Below are positions 10,898-22,074 of a DNA stretch of 64,000 nucleotides, one piece after another. Both the position numbers and the translations under genes were made by a program. The DNA is from Aquatica leii (taxonomy: Eukaryota; Arthropoda; Insecta; Coleoptera; Lampyridae). Within the stretch, counting starts at the first letter, position 1, and each line of letters opens with the position of its first letter. The stretch is taken from the NCBI GenBank assembly GCA_035610365.1, contig CM069436.1, positions 43,841,117 through 43,905,116 on the forward strand. Direction: 5' to 3'. The notes below the pieces were generated by a model. It was given only the letters and a program-made list of their open reading frames with translations, was not told where the DNA came from and did not search any database.

Positions 10898-10946
10898 ATG
10901 AATTCGAGAACTAAAAAAATATACGCAATGGCAGTTGATAGTAGCG
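10898..10946 (+). CDS. Candidate first coding exon with splice donor
   Basis: ATG begins a 16-codon frame MNSRTKKIYAMAVDSS plus one base that runs straight into a consensus donor, G|GTAAGTA, at 10947. The preceding 100 bases are 5'UTR-like and somewhat less AT-rich. Short first exons of this form (Met, Ser/Arg/Lys-rich start, early donor) occur in several insect transposon-derived gene families, so this could belong to a mobile element rather than a host gene. I found no second exon that convincingly continues it. The reading is an inference from the start, donor and composition only. Confidence 0.25.
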
Positions 10947-11065
10947 GTAAGTACCATCTAAAGGTTTTTTTTACTTCTGTTGATGTGAGTGTACGACAGA
11001 TACTAATATTAATAATACTAAATTTCTTTGTTCTTTATTTAATAATTATAAAAACATGTTGAATG

Positions 11066-11264
11066 ACAACGTTTCGCCGTTTATTAATTCGGCTTTTTAA
11101 GTCTAAAATTAACTATTTTTAATAAAATGTTCAGAAACTTCTTAAAACAGATAATGTGTTATAAAAATATAAAAATTGTAACACATGATTTGTTTTTGAA
11201 CATTTTATTAAAAATACTTAATTTTAGACTTGAAAAAACCGAATTAATAAGCGGCGATACGTTG
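11066..11264. repeat. Inverted repeat (about 68-bp arms)
   Basis: Arms at 11066-11134 and 11197-11264 are near-perfect inverted copies separated by about 60 bases. Each arm ends outward in a GGCGAAACGTTG-type box (GGCGATACGTTG in the second arm), the box seen in the Penelope-like terminal repeats at 37440 and 38105. It may be a pair of inverted Penelope terminal-repeat fragments or a small foldback element that shares the box. Confidence 0.55.
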
Positions 11265-11289
11265 AGAAAGAAATTATTTGTAAAAAGTA

Positions 11290-11815
11290 ATTAATAGGTG
11301 TAATTTTTGTTTTAAAGGTACTTAAACTACTACATGTTTTTATTTCATGTGGCAACTTATTATACATGATTAAACGTCTTTGATTAAACCATAAAAATAA
11401 AGAATTTTTTGAACTACATTTTTAGTAGGTATAGAAATTATCATTATTATTCCTGGTATAATAGTTATGAATATTAAAATCCTTAATAATGAAATTGTTA
11501 AAATATTTAGGAGGAAAACCATTTACTATTTTGAAAATAAAAATAAAATATTTAATTTATATTTATTACTAATTGAACACCAATTTAATGTCTTCAGCAT
11601 GCAATCGGTAGGTGTGTAGGTACTTACTACATTGCAGAATAATGCGCATTCCTCGGTTTTGTAAATGCTGTAATTTTTGTAAGTTTGATTTGTTTATTAG
11701 ATAGCTTATTGAAGAACAGTATTCAAAAATTGGCTTAATTGTTGCGTTTTAAATAGTAATAAAAGTGCTACTATCGGTTTCAAAAAGTAAGACACCCGAG
11801 TTTAGAATGTTATAG
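11290..11815 (-). pseudogene. LINE reverse transcriptase, C-terminal tail
   Basis: On the minus strand the frames read TIKPIFEYCSSISYLI, then LQKLQHLQNRGMRIIL, then NGFPPKYFNNFI, HNYYTRNN and MYNKLPHEIK. This is the region after the RT palm in jockey/CR1-group LINEs: the Q.LQ..QNR.MR.IL helix and the LP..I terminal block. The catalytic palm upstream is absent, so it is a 3' end, as expected for 5'-truncated LINE insertions. Several stops and at least two frame changes show age. The foldback at 11066 lies immediately beyond its 3' end. Confidence 0.75.
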
Positions 11816-12625
11816 TTTTTTTTATTTGGCGTTCGATTGTTTTGATATTTGTCATGAATGTACCTTGTACACCGTGTCGCATTTATAATGGCGTGGTTAA
11901 AATCGCATAATATTTACATGATGTGTTAGTTGTTCCCCTTTAATGGCATACAAATAAATAAAATAAGATGGGATGGATTTTTCTATTGTATGAGAATGTC
12001 TTATGACCGTTAATCACGGTATTCTTTGTTTCCATATTTACATTCAAAATTGAAACTATTTAATTGTCTGAATTTGCTACTATATTAAATATAGCTATCA
12101 AACAATCACTTTTTATATTAAAAAAACCTATAATGCCAGGTTTGGTAATGTCCAAGTTGCAAAATTTTTGGTTTAATAATTAATCTTTCCATTACAATAA
12201 GGTTTGGTCATTTTGTAACAAAATAAAAGTTACAATAAAAAAGCTTGTTCATATTTTATTCTCAATCTAACTGCCGGTCCCCGAAATTCATTTGTTGTGG
12301 TTAAAAAAAAATTAACTGGATATTATTGTCGCTTTCTGATTAGGAAATATTTTAAACTATTTAAACTGTTAAGAAAAAGTAAAAATAAGATTTTGAGTAA
12401 AAAGTAATTTAACAATAATATTATTATTTTAAAATTGACTTAATTTAAAATCGTTTAAATTTTAGTAACAAAAATAGGAAGTATTTCCCTGTAATTGTAA
12501 TCCCGATGGTATTGTTAAGAAAATATGAAGACAACGAGTCGATCTTCTGCTTATGTTTTATACTTAAGCGCGCATTTCTGCTGCTCGAAAAAATGCTGAT
12601 ACATAAAATTATCTAGGAAAATCGA
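11816..12625. other. AT-rich DNA, no gene recognised
   Basis: No coding resemblance or repeat structure seen. Confidence 0.5.
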
Positions 12626-12972
12626 ATACACGCAGACTATACGTTTTCTGCACGTTATTAGACCCGTTCAACGTTGCCGCATGCTGGGCCACACAACGTA
12701 CCGTTCGTGAAGAACGAGAACGTGTATATAAAAGAGACCTCTGCAGTGGCCTCGTCCGAACTATTCTGTCTATAGTGAATATATTAACGTACCCTTCATG
12801 AGCCCGACCTAAAATTCGTATTTACACGTTTCAATGCATTTGATATCATATTTTGACTATATACACATGGATACGTTGTTGAGCCCGAAAGTGGGCTCAA
12901 TAACGAATTTTCGGGCTCGAGAGCGTAGTGTTTGTATATTCTACGGGCTTAACAACTACCGGTTTATATGTC
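12626..12972 (+). repeat. A-type left arm, second copy
   Basis: Collinear with 9040-9386, including the TATATAAAAG box (12725-12734), the GACCTCTGCAG block, GAGCCC/GGGCTC words and the final CTACGGGCTTAACA before the (TA)n tract. A pair of words forms an 8-bp hairpin, TTGAGCCC-GAAAGT-GGGCTCAA, where the first copy has a shifted but still pairing hairpin. The right side of the (TA)n core is not A-type but B-type. Confidence 0.65.
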
Positions 12973-13318
12973 TATATATATATATATATATATACATAAA
13001 AATTGTCATCGTGGCACCATAATTGGGTATTCATTGTTTTTGTGGCACCCAAAAATACAAAGAGGCACCCAAGTTTGGGAGCCACAGTACTTTTACATTA
13101 AAAATTTTTCTAGAGCTTATCAACACTTTTTAAGCTCGTACGCAAAAAATTGCTTGGGAGCCATTTTGTCAATTGGTGGTCAGATTTATACAGTTTGGTT
13201 CATTCATAATAAGACAGAGGGCGTTGTGCGATATACAGGTGTATATAATTTTGACGTATTGACTATATGGCACCCCGATAATTGTTGTAGATTGTGGCAC
13301 CATTTTTAGCGGCAACAT
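12973..13318. repeat. (TA)n core and B-type arm
   Basis: After the (TA)n tract (12973-12994) the right arm carries the word GGCACC or GGGAGCC at 13011, 13042, 13064, 13079, 13156, 13268 and 13295 (approximate). An arm with the same word and the same start (TGGCACCC close to the tract) is found in reverse orientation at 17040-17319. The two open frames over this stretch (12834-13022 and 12968-13309) look like products of the repeat. Confidence 0.55.
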
Positions 13319-13319
13319 T

Positions 13320-15410
13320 GTTGAACAGTGCGATATCGTAACAAAATAAATGTACTAAAATATAACTTGCGTAACTCATTTTGATTTAATAAAAACTTGA
13401 TAATGCTTTTTGATATCAGCTATGTTTTTGTTTAATTATTTAACTTAAAACACTATACTATTTGATATTTATTAACAAAATAATCAATTTAAATATTTTA
13501 GATAGTTTTTATACTGTATGTATCAAAATTATTTCTAAATTTAAAAAATATAATTTTACAAAGATTAATTAATATTAAATGTTCAATATTTGTTTTAATT
13601 AGTTTTTCATAAGCAATAATTTATGCTTATTTTAGCGTAGGAACTTTAACTTGTATATTATTTTCTATTTTAAGTTTCTTGTATTTGAAAATTGATTTTT
13701 GTAAATAAAATATATTAGAACAAAAACTTATTAAACAAAAAATAAACAATTTTTTGTTGTTTAAAGTATTATAAAGCGTTAAGAAGAGTATTTTTTAAGT
13801 AAGTTTAAAGTAGTAAGTAATTGTTTTACTAGTCATTTTGTTAGCTATTTTATGAAATTTTTACTGCACTTAAAAACAACCCTAAATCATAGTACTATCA
13901 TTTCCATATTTTATAGTTTTTTTTTTCCAATATTTCTTATTAGTTGTTGATAAACTGAAATGTACGACGTTTGCTTTCAAAAACTTTAAATTGTGATTCA
14001 TCCGTTCAAACAACCGTTTTTTTGCTTCTAATTTGTATTTTCTGCAAGATTGATTCTAATTCAGTTTTTTTCTGTTTTTGCAGCATACATAAACGCGCGT
14101 CGTTTATTACTTACTTTCTATAACTTAAACTGTTGTTACGGTAACTGTGGTGCTGTTGCATATGATTAAATAAATTAAAAAATAAATAAAAGATCGTAAT
14201 ATTTAGTACTATAAAAAATTGTCTTTTGAAATGTGTCATCTCATTAAATTTATTTTGAGGTTTAATAATTTTCACTTAGTTTATAGTCGAAATTGTTTAG
14301 TTTTTTTCTCTGTTCTTTTAATCTTAAACACAGGTGGCTAGCCAAATTCATAACAATGTCCCTAGAACTAGACACTAGCTTAAGTACTTCCAGGTTTTAG
14401 AATTCCAGTTTTTTCTTGAAACATCCACTTTTTAATCTTGTTTGCTAATTGTTTCACTGTTATAATATTTTTTAGTTGCATGGATATCTGATTAAAGATG
14501 CCAGGTTCTATAAGTTGTATTGATTTCTGACCCATTTTCTTATTTGGTTTTTGTTATACGGTTTTCCTTTGCTTTATCATGATTGTGATTTATCTTTTTT
14601 GTTGTTTTTTATTATTAAATTGGTATATAAGTGTTGTAAACAAAAAATGTTATTTTTAAAGATTGTTGAAATTTACCATTTTTTTTTCAATGTAAAAAAT
14701 AACTTTAAATTTAACAATCAAAATTATATTTTTATTATAAAATGATACTACCATATTGGAAAACCTAACCAAATGTATATTATTTACAGTTATATTTGAC
14801 TTTTCTTGAGTATTCTATAGATTTTTAATGTAAATGAACAAAGATTTTTTATTAAATACTAAAATAGAAAACATCAGAAACAAGTTGTAGAATTTTAGAA
14901 ATGGACAGCCGCATCCTAAAAAGTAGTTACTTCTTTAAAGTTGCTAGACGTAAACATTGTCCACAAAGAAAATTTGCTACATTATTTATAAATGTAAATA
15001 CAAATGTAATATTAAAAAAAATGTATTTTTAGTTTTGTATTTTTAAACTTTCTGACTTTTACCTTTACTTTTTTCAGTGTTTACCTTCATCCTTTCTGGT
15101 AATTTTGTACGTACAAAACATTAGAAAACAAAACGAACACTACATCTAACGTTTCTTATGACAAAGAATTGATGAACATTTATATTAAACCTACAATTTT
15201 AAAATTATAATTATTTTAATAAAGTACTTAGCAAGATACCCATTGATGAGTATTAAAATCAATACACCATAATCTGCCCTTCTAAAAAGTATTTACCGAA
15301 AATTACACTTTTAAGAAACTCAAAACACAGGATTATTTATTAACAGATCAAAAACTTTACTACTAAATTTCGTAATTAATTATATTCATGCATTTGTATT
15401 TTTAATTTTT
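13320..15410. other. AT-rich DNA, no gene recognised
   Basis: About 2 kb of background with long A/T runs. The open frame at 14551-14745 is F/K/N/I-rich, as expected by chance in such DNA. Confidence 0.5.
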
Positions 15411-15414
15411 TTTT

Positions 15415-15650
15415 AAGATTTGACGTGAAACTTGATATTAACAGATAAACCCCCTAGCTCCAACAAACCCTAACTTAGAAACTAGTGCCCTAACTCAAGA
15501 ATTTAAGTATGGAAAATAGGCCGAGCCACCCCTAATTTGAAGCGTCTTTCAAGTTTCTATGCGACAGTAAAACGAAACTAAAATTTACGCAACGGAACCA
15601 GGATCTCTGGAAAAATTTCGTCGACGCAATATTGAAGAATGCCGCTAAAT
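15415..15650 (-). repeat. Inverted unit of the 260-bp tandem repeat
   Basis: Contains, in reverse complement, the hallmarks of the array that follows: GTTGGAGCTAGGGGGTT, AATTCTTGAGTTAGGG and CTGTCGCATAGAAAC. It is one unit in the opposite orientation, separated from the array by about 190 bases. Confidence 0.6.
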
Positions 15651-15834
15651 TACGCCATAGATCTTCCAAAATGTAAGGAAACGTTTAGAGCAGAATTTGT
15701 ATTATTGTATGGAAGTTGGTTGCGCACAATTTGAGCATTTGTTGAACTAATAAAAATTTCTTCTGACGTTGAATTTTGATGTTTTAAATTTTTCTACACT
15801 TTTAAAATTTTTATAAACTTAAAAACAATCATGC

Positions 15835-17012
15835 ACACACGTAGAGAATCAAGAGACCATTAAAATCAGGGTTACTCGACCACCTTACTATAATTTTTGT
15901 TGTTGTTGGGGGTTATTGGGGCTAGAAGGTTGACCTGACAAAATCAAATTTGACGCCAAAATGTGTCGTTCAAAAAGTCAAAAGTGGCGTGTTTTAGGAT
16001 TTTTTCTAAACAACACCCCCACCTTATGTAATCTAGAAGGTTGTTTTTTATGGGGACAAAAAAAATTAATAAAACTACTTTTGGCCTTGCTGTCGTATAG
16101 AGAATTAAAAGACCTTTTAAATGACAGGTCGTTTGACGCCCTTCTCTTGAATTAGGGGTTGCTAGATCTAGAGGGATGATGTGTCAATTTCAAGTTTGAT
16201 ATTTAAAGTTGTCTCCTAAAAATCAAGAATCGACCTGTCTGAGTGTTTTTTAATAACTTAGTCTCCCCACCTTAGTTAATCTAGAGGGTTGTTTTTAATA
16301 GAGACAAAAAAACATTGGCAAAAACTATTTTCAGCTATGCTGTTGCATAGAGAATTAAAAGACGCTTTAAATGAGGGGTCATTCGACCACCTTCCCCTAT
16401 TCAAATTCTTGAGTTAAGGGTTGCTGGAGCTAGGGGGTTGATGTGTCAATGTCAAGTTTGAAATTTAAAGTTGTCTTTTAAAAATCAAGAATCGATCTGC
16501 CCGAGCGTTTTTTTAAGAACTTAGTCTCCGCACCTTAGTTAATCTAAAGGGTTGTTTTTAAAGAAGACGAAAAAGAATTGGATAAATCTATTTTTGGCCA
16601 TGCTGTCGCATAGAGAATTTAAAAACGCTTTAAATGAAGAGTCATTCGAGTTCCTTTCCTTATTTAAATTTTTGAGTTAGGGGTTGTTGGAGCTACGGGG
16701 TTGATGTGTCAATGTCAAGTTTAATATCTCAAGTTATTTACTAAAAATCAAGAATCGACCTGTCAAAGCGTTTGTTAAAAAACTAGTCTCCCCCACTTTA
16801 CTTAATCTAGAGGGTTGTTTTTTAAAACACAAAAAAATTCAATAAAACCACTTCCTGCCATGCTGTCCTCATAGAGAATTGCAGGTGGTTTTAAATGAAG
16901 GTTCGATCAACCCCCTTCCCTTATTTAAATTCTTAAGTTAGGGGTTGCTGGGTTCAGAGGGTTGATGTGTCAATGTCAAGTTTGACACTTAAAGTTGTGT
17001 CCCAAAAGTGTC
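15835..17012 (+). repeat. Tandem repeat, unit about 250-275 bp, about 4.5 copies
   Basis: The block GGGGTTG(C/T)TGG.GCTAGGGGGTTGATGTG recurs near 15905, 16153, 16426, 16679 and 16939, giving spacings of roughly 248, 273, 253 and 260. Between these blocks lie GTCGCATAGAGAATTAAAAG and TTAGTTAATCTAGAGGGTTG in constant order. Units differ by many substitutions, so the array is old. The first unit is partial and the last breaks off soon after GTCAAGTTTGACA. Frames across it (for example 15961-16155) are not conserved between units, arguing against coding. Confidence 0.75.
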
Positions 17013-17039
17013 CTAAAGCAGGGATGTTTTTTTTTCAAA

Positions 17040-17345
17040 AGTTTACTCTATATAGGCAGCATTATAGAAGTGAAATATCATATACATACAGTTTAATTAA
17101 AAACGAAATATTTACTAACTGGCACCTTTACTATTTAATTTATATGACAACAATGTTGGGTGTCATTTACTATTTTAAACATGTATTTATATACAAATGG
17201 GTGCCATTTGCATCATACACATCGATATGCCACAATGACATATATTATCAAAGAATTTATACACCCGGGTGTCTTTTATGCAATAGGTATGGTGGGTGCC
17301 ACATAATTCAACACTTACGTATATATATATATATATATATATACC
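17040..17345 (-). repeat. B-type arm in reverse with (TA)n core
   Basis: GGCACC/GGTGCC/GGGTGTC words are repeated along 17120-17300, and the arm ends in a (TA)n tract at 17320-17343. Read on the minus strand it starts from the tract with TGTGGCACCCACC, as does the B arm at 12973 in the plus direction. The 158-codon frame at 16967-17443 spans the satellite end, this arm and the tract and is not gene-like. Confidence 0.55.
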
Positions 17346-19985
17346 TACTACATAATATGTATATGTTTGCAAATGATACTAAATCTGGTTTTTTTTTGCT
17401 ACGCATTCTACAGTTTTTATTAAACCGTATTTTAACACTGTAGATGTTCTGTAAAAACACGTTTATTTATAAAAATGATACTAACAAAAAAAATTATAAA
17501 TGATGAATAAAATAAATATAAAATTTGTATACATTTTAAACATAAGTACACAAAAAATTTATATCTTAAAATTACTTATTACTATAATTACATATTACAT
17601 AAGTACTACATATGTTCTAAAGTTTGCCAAATATAACGCAACGGATTTATGTACGTATGTAAGATACGTTACATTAGGATGTCGTTTTTTGATAGCATCT
17701 AAAAAAGAATACACAATTAAGATTTACTCTACTAAGTTGTATTAAAAATTTTATATTATATAATAATAATTATGAAATAGATTAAAATGTATTAAAATTA
17801 TTTTATGTATTTTTTATTATTTTTTTGTTTTTAGCAAAAATAAAAAGAAAGTATAAGGAAAACGTTTAGCATCTATAAATCGGTAAATTTAAAAGCATAT
17901 TTAAAAATAAGCATAAAAATTTTATATACTAATTAAACTTAAATATTAGCTCTATACATAATTATAATATATGTTTTGTCAGTCAAACTTTGAAAAAACA
18001 TTCGTGACTTTAGAATACACGAACGATATTGTTGGTACAAATTTTTATAACATTGTTTGTATCCAGTTTTACAATATTTAGAATACATTTTCTACATCTT
18101 GCCATAAGTATCTAGAATTAAAATAATTACCTGATGTCATGTAAATCTTGAAAAAAATTGTAAAGTTTTGAAATATATCAATGACATTGAAAGTATATAT
18201 TTTTAGAATATTAGTATTATACACTTTAACAATATCAAGAATATATCGATCACATTAAGAAATATTTAACCGACTTTAAATATTGTACCAAGATCATTAG
18301 AATATCGTACATATATTTTTTACACAGGTGTTGTTTGCTTAACGTTAAAAACGGAAATATGATCAATAACCTCCGATGCGTAAATGACACTGGGCAAAAT
18401 TCATACAGCACAAAAAACTAAAAAATCAAAATATTATTTTTTACAAAAGATAGTATTAAATGCAAATACATAAAATAAATATTAGAATAGTTGTAATGAA
18501 CAAAAGACGTTTGTTGAGTTTTTACTAGTACTACAGTTTTGACTTTTATTATTTATTTAGTAATGTACAAAAAGTATTATTTTAAAGCACTAAAAAATGT
18601 TCGAAAATGTGTGGTTTTGTATGAAACTTGAAAATAAAAATACAGCTCTGAAACGTTGTACATACACAAGAATCTTTATACTTACACATACAAGTAATGA
18701 ATTACTTAACTGTGCAACTATTTCAATGGTTTACGAAAAACTAATTTATTGAAGCAGCAAATTACGACTGTATTTTTTATTTATCAGATAGAAGTTTAAT
18801 TTGGAATAGTTAAATAAAGTCTTTTGAACTGAAATTGCAGAAGCTTTCAAAAGTTTATAAAGATTCTTTCTTTAAATTGTAAATGCTTTTATTCATACTG
18901 AAGCAACAACATTACGCTTGAGGTAAACATATTCGCGAAAAAATTGAAATTGTAAAAATATGTATAAAATAAATACAAAATGTATAAAAACGCAATATCA
19001 ATAAAATACTAAAAGCGAAAGTTTTGCTTAGTATATAAAACCGTGAATACATTATTTGATAATAGTATTTATATTTATACTAGTGTTTTTCTAATAAATT
19101 AGACCTAAACATTTATTTTTAAGTTTGTGCTTTTAGTGGATTTAATAAAAAGATATTGTTCAAGGTTATTTAATTTAATATTTAATAGAAATTGCAATTT
19201 TAAATTAAAAAACTTGTTTAAGTTTGTATTAGAACTATGTGTAAATATAAAAGTTAATACGATGGCATAAAAAGATAATAAAAAATAGCAAATAAAACAA
19301 GAACAAAAAACAAAACATTATTTTAATAATGTAAATAAGAAATATCTAGAACTACTAAAAAACAATTATTATTACTAAATTAATTTAAAATACTAAGTAA
19401 AAATTAAACATCCTATTAAAATTTTAAAAAACAATTTAAATGCAATTGGAGCTTAAATTAAATATTGAGAAACCAAAAAAAACATAAATATAATTTATGA
19501 TTTGTTTTAAATTAATAAAAAAGCATTTGAAAAAATTCTTAAAACCCATTTTTAAGACAAATGTATAATGCTTTTAAAAATGTTTATTTAATAATTAGAT
19601 AAGATATGTTTTTGTTTGTGATTTATTAAAATTGCTAAAATATTTTTTTTTGAATAATCGACTAGGTGACTACCATGATTAAAACTGTTTTAGAGCCGAT
19701 TTTTCAATTATAGTTTAAGCTTTGGCTAACTTAAACTCAGTTTAATTTAAAAACACTCATATAAATGGTTATTGCTTTTGTATTTACTAATAATATGACA
19801 GTTTAAACTTTTGTGTGCTCAAAAAAATTTTGAACAGGAGAGACCGCTGTACCAAGACACAAATTAATTTTATCTTTCATTGTCACTGAACTTTGTCGCC
19901 GTATTTTACAATTATTATTGGTGTAGTAGTAATAAAATCGTATGAATAATAACAAAAACCAATAACAATTATAAATTAATGTAGT
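17346..19985. other. AT-rich DNA, no gene recognised
   Basis: 2.6 kb of very AT-rich sequence. I see no family resemblance in any frame, no tandem array and no inverted termini. Confidence 0.5.
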
Positions 19986-19986
19986 A

Positions 19987-21540
19987 TGTAACGGGCGTTG
20001 AAATTTGGTAGTAATTCTTTTGTGAAAGACCCCGTATTCAGATTTATTTGGCTGAATTTTCTTTTATTTTAGCGATTGATTAGTTCTGTGTAAGCATCAA
20101 AAACGTTTTACTCGTTATTTTATTACGTATAATTTAAGTTGATTTGTATTTAATAGTTATTTCACAATTATTATTGTTTTTTTTAAAACGCATAAAGTTC
20201 CGTGGTCTTGATTTTGATTTAGTGTTTTTACTTCTGGTTATTTCGTTAGAATAACAATTAAATCTAATTTACGATTTCCTTTTGGGAATGTAACTTGATC
20301 AATATTCTTAGTATCTATACTTTTGTTTATGTTGAGTTCATTTGCGAGCTATTTGATAATATAACAGAGTAAGCATTTTCCGTGAGAAGATTCTCTTTCT
20401 TTCGTGTGCGTACGTGACATGACGCGTGTGGTAAAAACATTTTTCATCTTTGTTAATTTACTTTGTTTAGTGTTCCATCTTTTACAAAGATTTTACGGCG
20501 CAAGTTTATTGAATTAAGTGGGATTACGAGGTGTTATAAGGAGTAAAATTTTGATTTTGAGGGATCTTTTTTTTGTCGCAATTAAGAAATACCGGGTACC
20601 GTGATGTAGTCAATTGTTCGGGGTGTTTTACCCTACCGTTATGCAATACCGCGGAAGTTAAACAAATGGTACCGCGAAAGTTAAGTGGTGTGGTGGAAAT
20701 ATTGGTTTTCCAAATTCGTAATTTTACGGTTTCATGGTATCCATAATAAAACTCACGTTCGAGTTGGATTTATTTACGATGTGTTGTGCTAAGAATCCAG
20801 TTTTTGCATTTGTGCGGATTTCAATTTAGAAGTAAAACAAATCTTCCGCCGTTATTCTATTGTTTGGGGGGAGGGTACCACCGTATCTCGACAAGCTTCT
20901 AGAACCGCTGTGCCCAGCAGTTTACCTGGTTTAAACAATTGAGTCAAGGTATTTATTGAATTTGATATTATCGTGAAGTGAACCGCGATTGATATGATTT
21001 AAAAGCTTTGAATTTGAGCCGACTTATTTACGGCTAAGTTTACATATTTCAAGAAACACTTGAAGGTGTTAAGTTTGCGTGAATTTCGCTTTAGTTAATT
21101 AATTTTGTTTGGTCTTATGTAAAAGTAAGCCGTATTCATGCATGAAAGATAATGTAACGAAATGTAACATGTAATTTTGTTTTAACGCTGAGTTTGAAAA
21201 CAAAGTTTCGGACGTTTATTTTATGTCTTTTGTATTTTTTTTGTTTTGTTAAATTTACGGATTAAGTTATGCGGACAAGGCCTTGAATTTTATTTGTTTT
21301 TGAACAAGTTAACGCTTTAATTTTTTTTTTAAATATTAATTTTTATATTCAATTTGTGTATTTTGTCTTGTTTATTGATATTTCATTTATTATTTTTATT
21401 CAAGTTTGTTTGATATTCATTTTATTATTTTATTAATTCAATAAATGTTAAATTGTTAAACTGTAAAGAGCTTTTACTCATTCAGCCGCCGCAAACGTAA
21501 TTTTTTTTAAGAAGTACATTTCAGAGTTTAGCAAGTTACA
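19987..21540 (+). repeat. Probable LTR (TGTAAC...GTTACA)
   Basis: The stretch starts TGTAAC and ends GTTACA, a perfect 6-bp inverted terminus of the TG...CA type. Base composition is less AT-rich than its surroundings. Near the right end an AATAAA signal (about 21440) is followed by a GT- and T-rich zone and a GC-rich block CAGCCGCCGCAAACG, an R/U5-like layout. No second copy is in the window and the 4 bases on each side (AGTA, ACTC) do not match, so this would be a 5' LTR still joined to its leader, with the rest of the element lost. Boundaries are inferred. Confidence 0.4.
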
Positions 21541-21740
21541 ACTCGAGGTAAGTCCAGGGGTTGTAACCAACCAGATGAGCTTCTGGGTTATTAGGGGTCC
21601 GGAAGCTATTATCATCGTGTCCTTGATTGGCGCCCTAACCGATTTTGAGTTTTTACCCTTTTATTTCGGTTTTATTGTCAAACTCGTTTCCAAGTTATCA
21701 CGAAATTTTAAATATAACCCACCCTGTCTTCACTGAGCAG
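21541..21740 (+). other. Possible LTR-retrotransposon leader
   Basis: Directly after the LTR-like end comes ACTCGAGGTAAGTCC, a splice-donor-like string, then a GC-richer leader with TTGGCGCCCTAACCG (about 21630). TGGCGCC resembles tRNA-primer sites of some insect Gypsy elements, but it lies about 90 bases inside the LTR end, too far for a normal primer-binding site. No gag or pol follows; the next coding remnant is an unrelated DNA-transposon gene. Confidence 0.3.
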
Positions 21741-22074
21741 CGACACAACATCGTTTATTTTACCTCATTTCAGGCAGTGACATTGTTTCAACTTTTGCAT
21801 GTAACAAGTAATTAGGTTACATCGGCACATCTTAATGTAATGGCCATCTTCAGGCGTGCAACAATAAAACAAAAACACGTAATTAATTAGTGTGTTAAAA
21901 GCTAAAGCAAAAAGCGAAAAATAAGTTTGCTAAAATGACAACTTTTTGTACTGGGAAACAGTTATTAATTTGATACCAAAAGATGTCTTTTAGTACGACC
22001 TAATTGTCTTCACGTACGAAATGTTGTTAAATGCGTTCAAATATGGCTTGTGTTGTCTCAGATTACAAAATGCC

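Noticed and set aside
16967..17443. 158-codon plus-strand frame
   Set aside because: Spans the end of the tandem array, a B-type arm and a (TA)n tract; not conserved in the other B arm.
21600..21720. tRNA primer-binding site or tRNA-derived SINE at TTGGCGCCC
   Set aside because: No A and B boxes with proper spacing, no cloverleaf, and the distance from the LTR end is wrong.
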